Positions 35,007-36,340 of a DNA stretch of 36,340 nucleotides are shown one piece after another. The position numbers and the translations under genes were made by a program. Below the pieces are notes generated by a model that did not search any database, was not told the DNA's origin, and worked only from the letters and a program-made list of their open reading frames with translations. Origin of the DNA: Singulisphaera sp. GP187 (GTDB lineage Bacteria; Planctomycetota; Planctomycetia; Gemmatales; Gemmataceae). Numbering within the stretch: the first letter of the stretch is position 1; each line of letters begins with the position of its first letter. The stretch is taken from NCBI GenBank assembly GCA_945868575.1, contig CAMBMH010000023.1:1-36340 (forward strand), written 5' to 3'.

Positions 35007-35043
35007 AAAGGTGAAGGATCCTGCGGGTTCCTTCGCCTTTTTC
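35007..35043 (+). terminator. Rho-independent terminator after the GT87-like gene
   Basis: Stem AAGGTGAAGGA / TCCTTCGCCTT (11 bp with one T-G pair), short loop, then TTTTT. It lies about 35 bases past the stop. The remaining roughly 250 bases up to the hydrolase gene show no gene I can support. Confidence 0.85.
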
Positions 35044-35300
35044 AATTTGCAATGGCCCGGTCCTGGGATACCAGCGCCTTACGCCAATTCATGGTGTAAT
35101 GGCTCGCCCATGAATCCTTCATCCCTACACAATTCTCTGTTGAGCTTTCCTGCCAGATTTGGCCTTACTCCGACCAGAGCCCTTGCCGAGGCAACCTGAC
35201 CCGCCTGTTTCCGTTGATTTGTGCCGAGCCAATCCAGCAGCAAGTCTCATCCCTACAGTTTCACACCCGGGACTTCGACCAAATGACAAGGAAAAACACC

Positions 35301-36176
35301 ATGCGATTTCTCCCCTATTTGCTGGTTTGCTTTGTAGTCTTGCCTTTTACCCAAACAAAGGCCAACGCGCAGGTTATCAAACAAAACATCCCCTATGCCA
35401 AACCCGGTCATGAACGGCAGGTGCTCGATATTTACGCTCCGGAAAAAGCCAAAGATCTTCCGGTGGTTTTTTGGATTCACGGAGGAGGGTGGCAAACAGG
35501 CGACAAATCGGACATTCAAATCAAACCAAAGGTCTTCATGGAAAAAGGGTTTGTCTTTGTTTCAACCAACTATCGCCTTTTGCCCCATGTGGACATGGAA
35601 ACAATTATCCGTGACATCGCCAAATCCATTCGTTGGGTCAATGACCACATCGGGGAATATGGAGGTGATCCGAATCGGATTTTGGTCATAGGGCACTCGG
35701 CCGGAGCCCAGCTTGCAGCCCTGGTTTGTATCGATGAACGCTATCTGAAAGCGGAAGGATTGAATCTCTCCATCATCAAAGGTTGCGTGCCGGTCGACGG
35801 GGACACCTTTGATATTCCCGCCATAATCGAAACCGCCGAAACCCGTCGCAGGGTTCACGGACTACCCCAGGCAAAGTTTGGGCACCGAGAAAAATTCGGC
35901 AACACCCCGGCCAGGCACATCGATTTTTCCGCGGTCACGCATGTTGCCAAAAACAAAAATATTCCACCATTTTTTATTCTCCATGTTGCTGATCATCCGG
36001 ACACGACCGCCCAGGCCCAGCGTTTGGGAAACACACTCAAAGGTGCCGGCATCGCAAACACGGTTTTTGGCGCGAGAGAAACAACCCATTCAAAGGTCAA
36101 TGCGGATATCGGTCTTCCCAATGACCCGGCATCAAAAGCCCTTTTTGATTTTGTGGCCAATTCGCTAAAAAACTGA
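35301..36176 (+). CDS. Secreted alpha/beta hydrolase (esterase, BD-FAE/HSL-like)
   Basis: A protein of 291 residues from ATG 35301, with AAGGA eight bases upstream; ATG 35283 adds six residues and is also possible. The signal peptide [20 protein letters not shown] ends near [21 protein letters not shown] (about 60) is the oxyanion-hole motif, and [15 protein letters not shown] (nucleophile Ser about 133) is the catalytic elbow. [15 protein letters not shown] fits the acidic residue, and [10 protein letters not shown] the catalytic His. The family hydrolyses carboxyl esters, often on plant-polysaccharide side chains or small esters; the substrate cannot be read here. The gene appears monocistronic. 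Confidence 0.9.
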   Translation: MRFLPYLLVCFVVLPFTQTKANAQVIKQNIPYAKPGHERQVLDIYAPEKAKDLPVVFWIHGGGWQTGDKSDIQIKPKVFMEKGFVFVSTNYRLLPHVDMETIIRDIAKSIRWVNDHIGEYGGDPNRILVIGHSAGAQLAALVCIDERYLKAEGLNLSIIKGCVPVDGDTFDIPAIIETAETRRRVHGLPQAKFGHREKFGNTPARHIDFSAVTHVAKNKNIPPFFILHVADHPDTTAQAQRLGNTLKGAGIANTVFGARETTHSKVNADIGLPNDPASKALFDFVANSLKN

Positions 36177-36210
36177 TCGCCAAATCAGGTCGATTCCGGT
36201 TCAATCCGCC

Positions 36211-36236
36211 CCGTAGTCAACCTCCGTAGTCAACCT
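36211..36236 (+). repeat. 13-bp tandem duplication
   Basis: CCGTAGTCAACCT occurs twice head to tail in the gap after the hydrolase gene. Two copies only; probably a replication-slippage event with no evident role. Confidence 0.8.
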
Positions 36237-36245
36237 CCATCCACG

Positions 36246-36282
36246 AAAAAACCCCGGTGAAGACTGGCGGTCTTCACCGGGG
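36246..36282 (-). terminator. Strong terminator for a minus-strand gene entering from the right edge
   Basis: Perfect 13-bp stem CCCCGGTGAAGAC / GTCTTCACCGGGG with a 5-base loop. T6 follows only on the minus strand, so it ends leftward transcription. It is 70 bases past the hydrolase stop. Confidence 0.9.
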
Positions 36283-36313
36283 CATCCTTGGCATCCCGAC
36301 CGACGCTCAGGAA

Positions 36314-36340
36314 TTAGGGATTGTTGGGGAAGGTGGGCTT
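36314..36340 (-). CDS. Probable C-terminus of a gene continuing beyond the right edge
   Basis: The minus-strand frame reads KPTFPNNP then TAA, and the strong minus-strand terminator begins 31 bases downstream. That spacing is what a real stop codon would show. Only eight residues are visible, so no family can be named. Confidence 0.35.
   Translation of the reverse strand, partial: KPTFPNNP

Noticed and set aside
35011-35199. 62-codon ORF in the gap before the hydrolase
   Set aside because: It begins inside a terminator hairpin and has no ribosome site or protein-like pattern.

Overview
The window looks like chromosomal DNA of a planctomycete, probably Gemmata-like. This is inferred from gene families only: a secreted DUF1549/DUF1553 c-type cytochrome protein with Big2-like domains, a membrane Ser/Thr kinase with the WRWARNRP-type juxtamembrane motif, a fused ThiS-ThiG, a NagB-LmbE fusion, DUF3467 and DUF2203 proteins, and many short monocistronic units on both strands. 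There is no rRNA, CRISPR array, phage or insertion sequence. It reads as core genome with lineage-specific membrane genes mixed in.

Left part (1-8560): a partial GT2-GT39 membrane glycosyltransferase (minus, TTG start, running off the left edge), an unrecognised 400-residue protein, a tRNA-Arg(UCG) on the minus strand, then a two-gene unit. That unit is a Ser/Thr kinase carrying a periplasmic c-type-haem domain of the Tll0287/DUF3365 type, followed 2 bases later by an APC-type permease with a cytosolic Usp-like tail. A DUF3467 gene with a clear terminator follows.

Middle (8560-18580): the secreted cytochrome protein with its own terminator; trpF, with a possible 21-codon ORF after it; a DUF2203 gene; nagB-lmbE (minus); and, divergently, thiSG and asnS (plus). 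A convergent hairpin separates asnS from a DPM1-like GT2 glycosyltransferase.

Right-middle (18580-26872): four consecutive plus-strand genes encode single-pass membrane proteins; three carry long coiled-coil-rich tails and one is a 57-residue peptide. They look like parts of one unnamed envelope complex. Next comes a tightly overlapping run of mnmA and a TroABCD-type Mn/Zn ABC importer; the last permease has a C-terminal winged-helix-like tail. The mnmA ribosome binding site lies inside a terminator-like hairpin.

Right (26873-36340): a minus-strand operon of a YtrA-type GntR regulator, an ABC ATPase and a large ABC-2-like membrane protein whose tail resembles the periplasmic domain of type II secretion pseudopilin G. 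Divergent from it is a Ski2-like helicase, followed by a GT87-like mannosyltransferase and a secreted alpha/beta hydrolase. The last bases hold a perfect terminator for a minus-strand gene whose C-terminus just enters the window.

The best candidates for new biology are the four-gene coiled-coil membrane cluster and the haem-kinase/permease pair.
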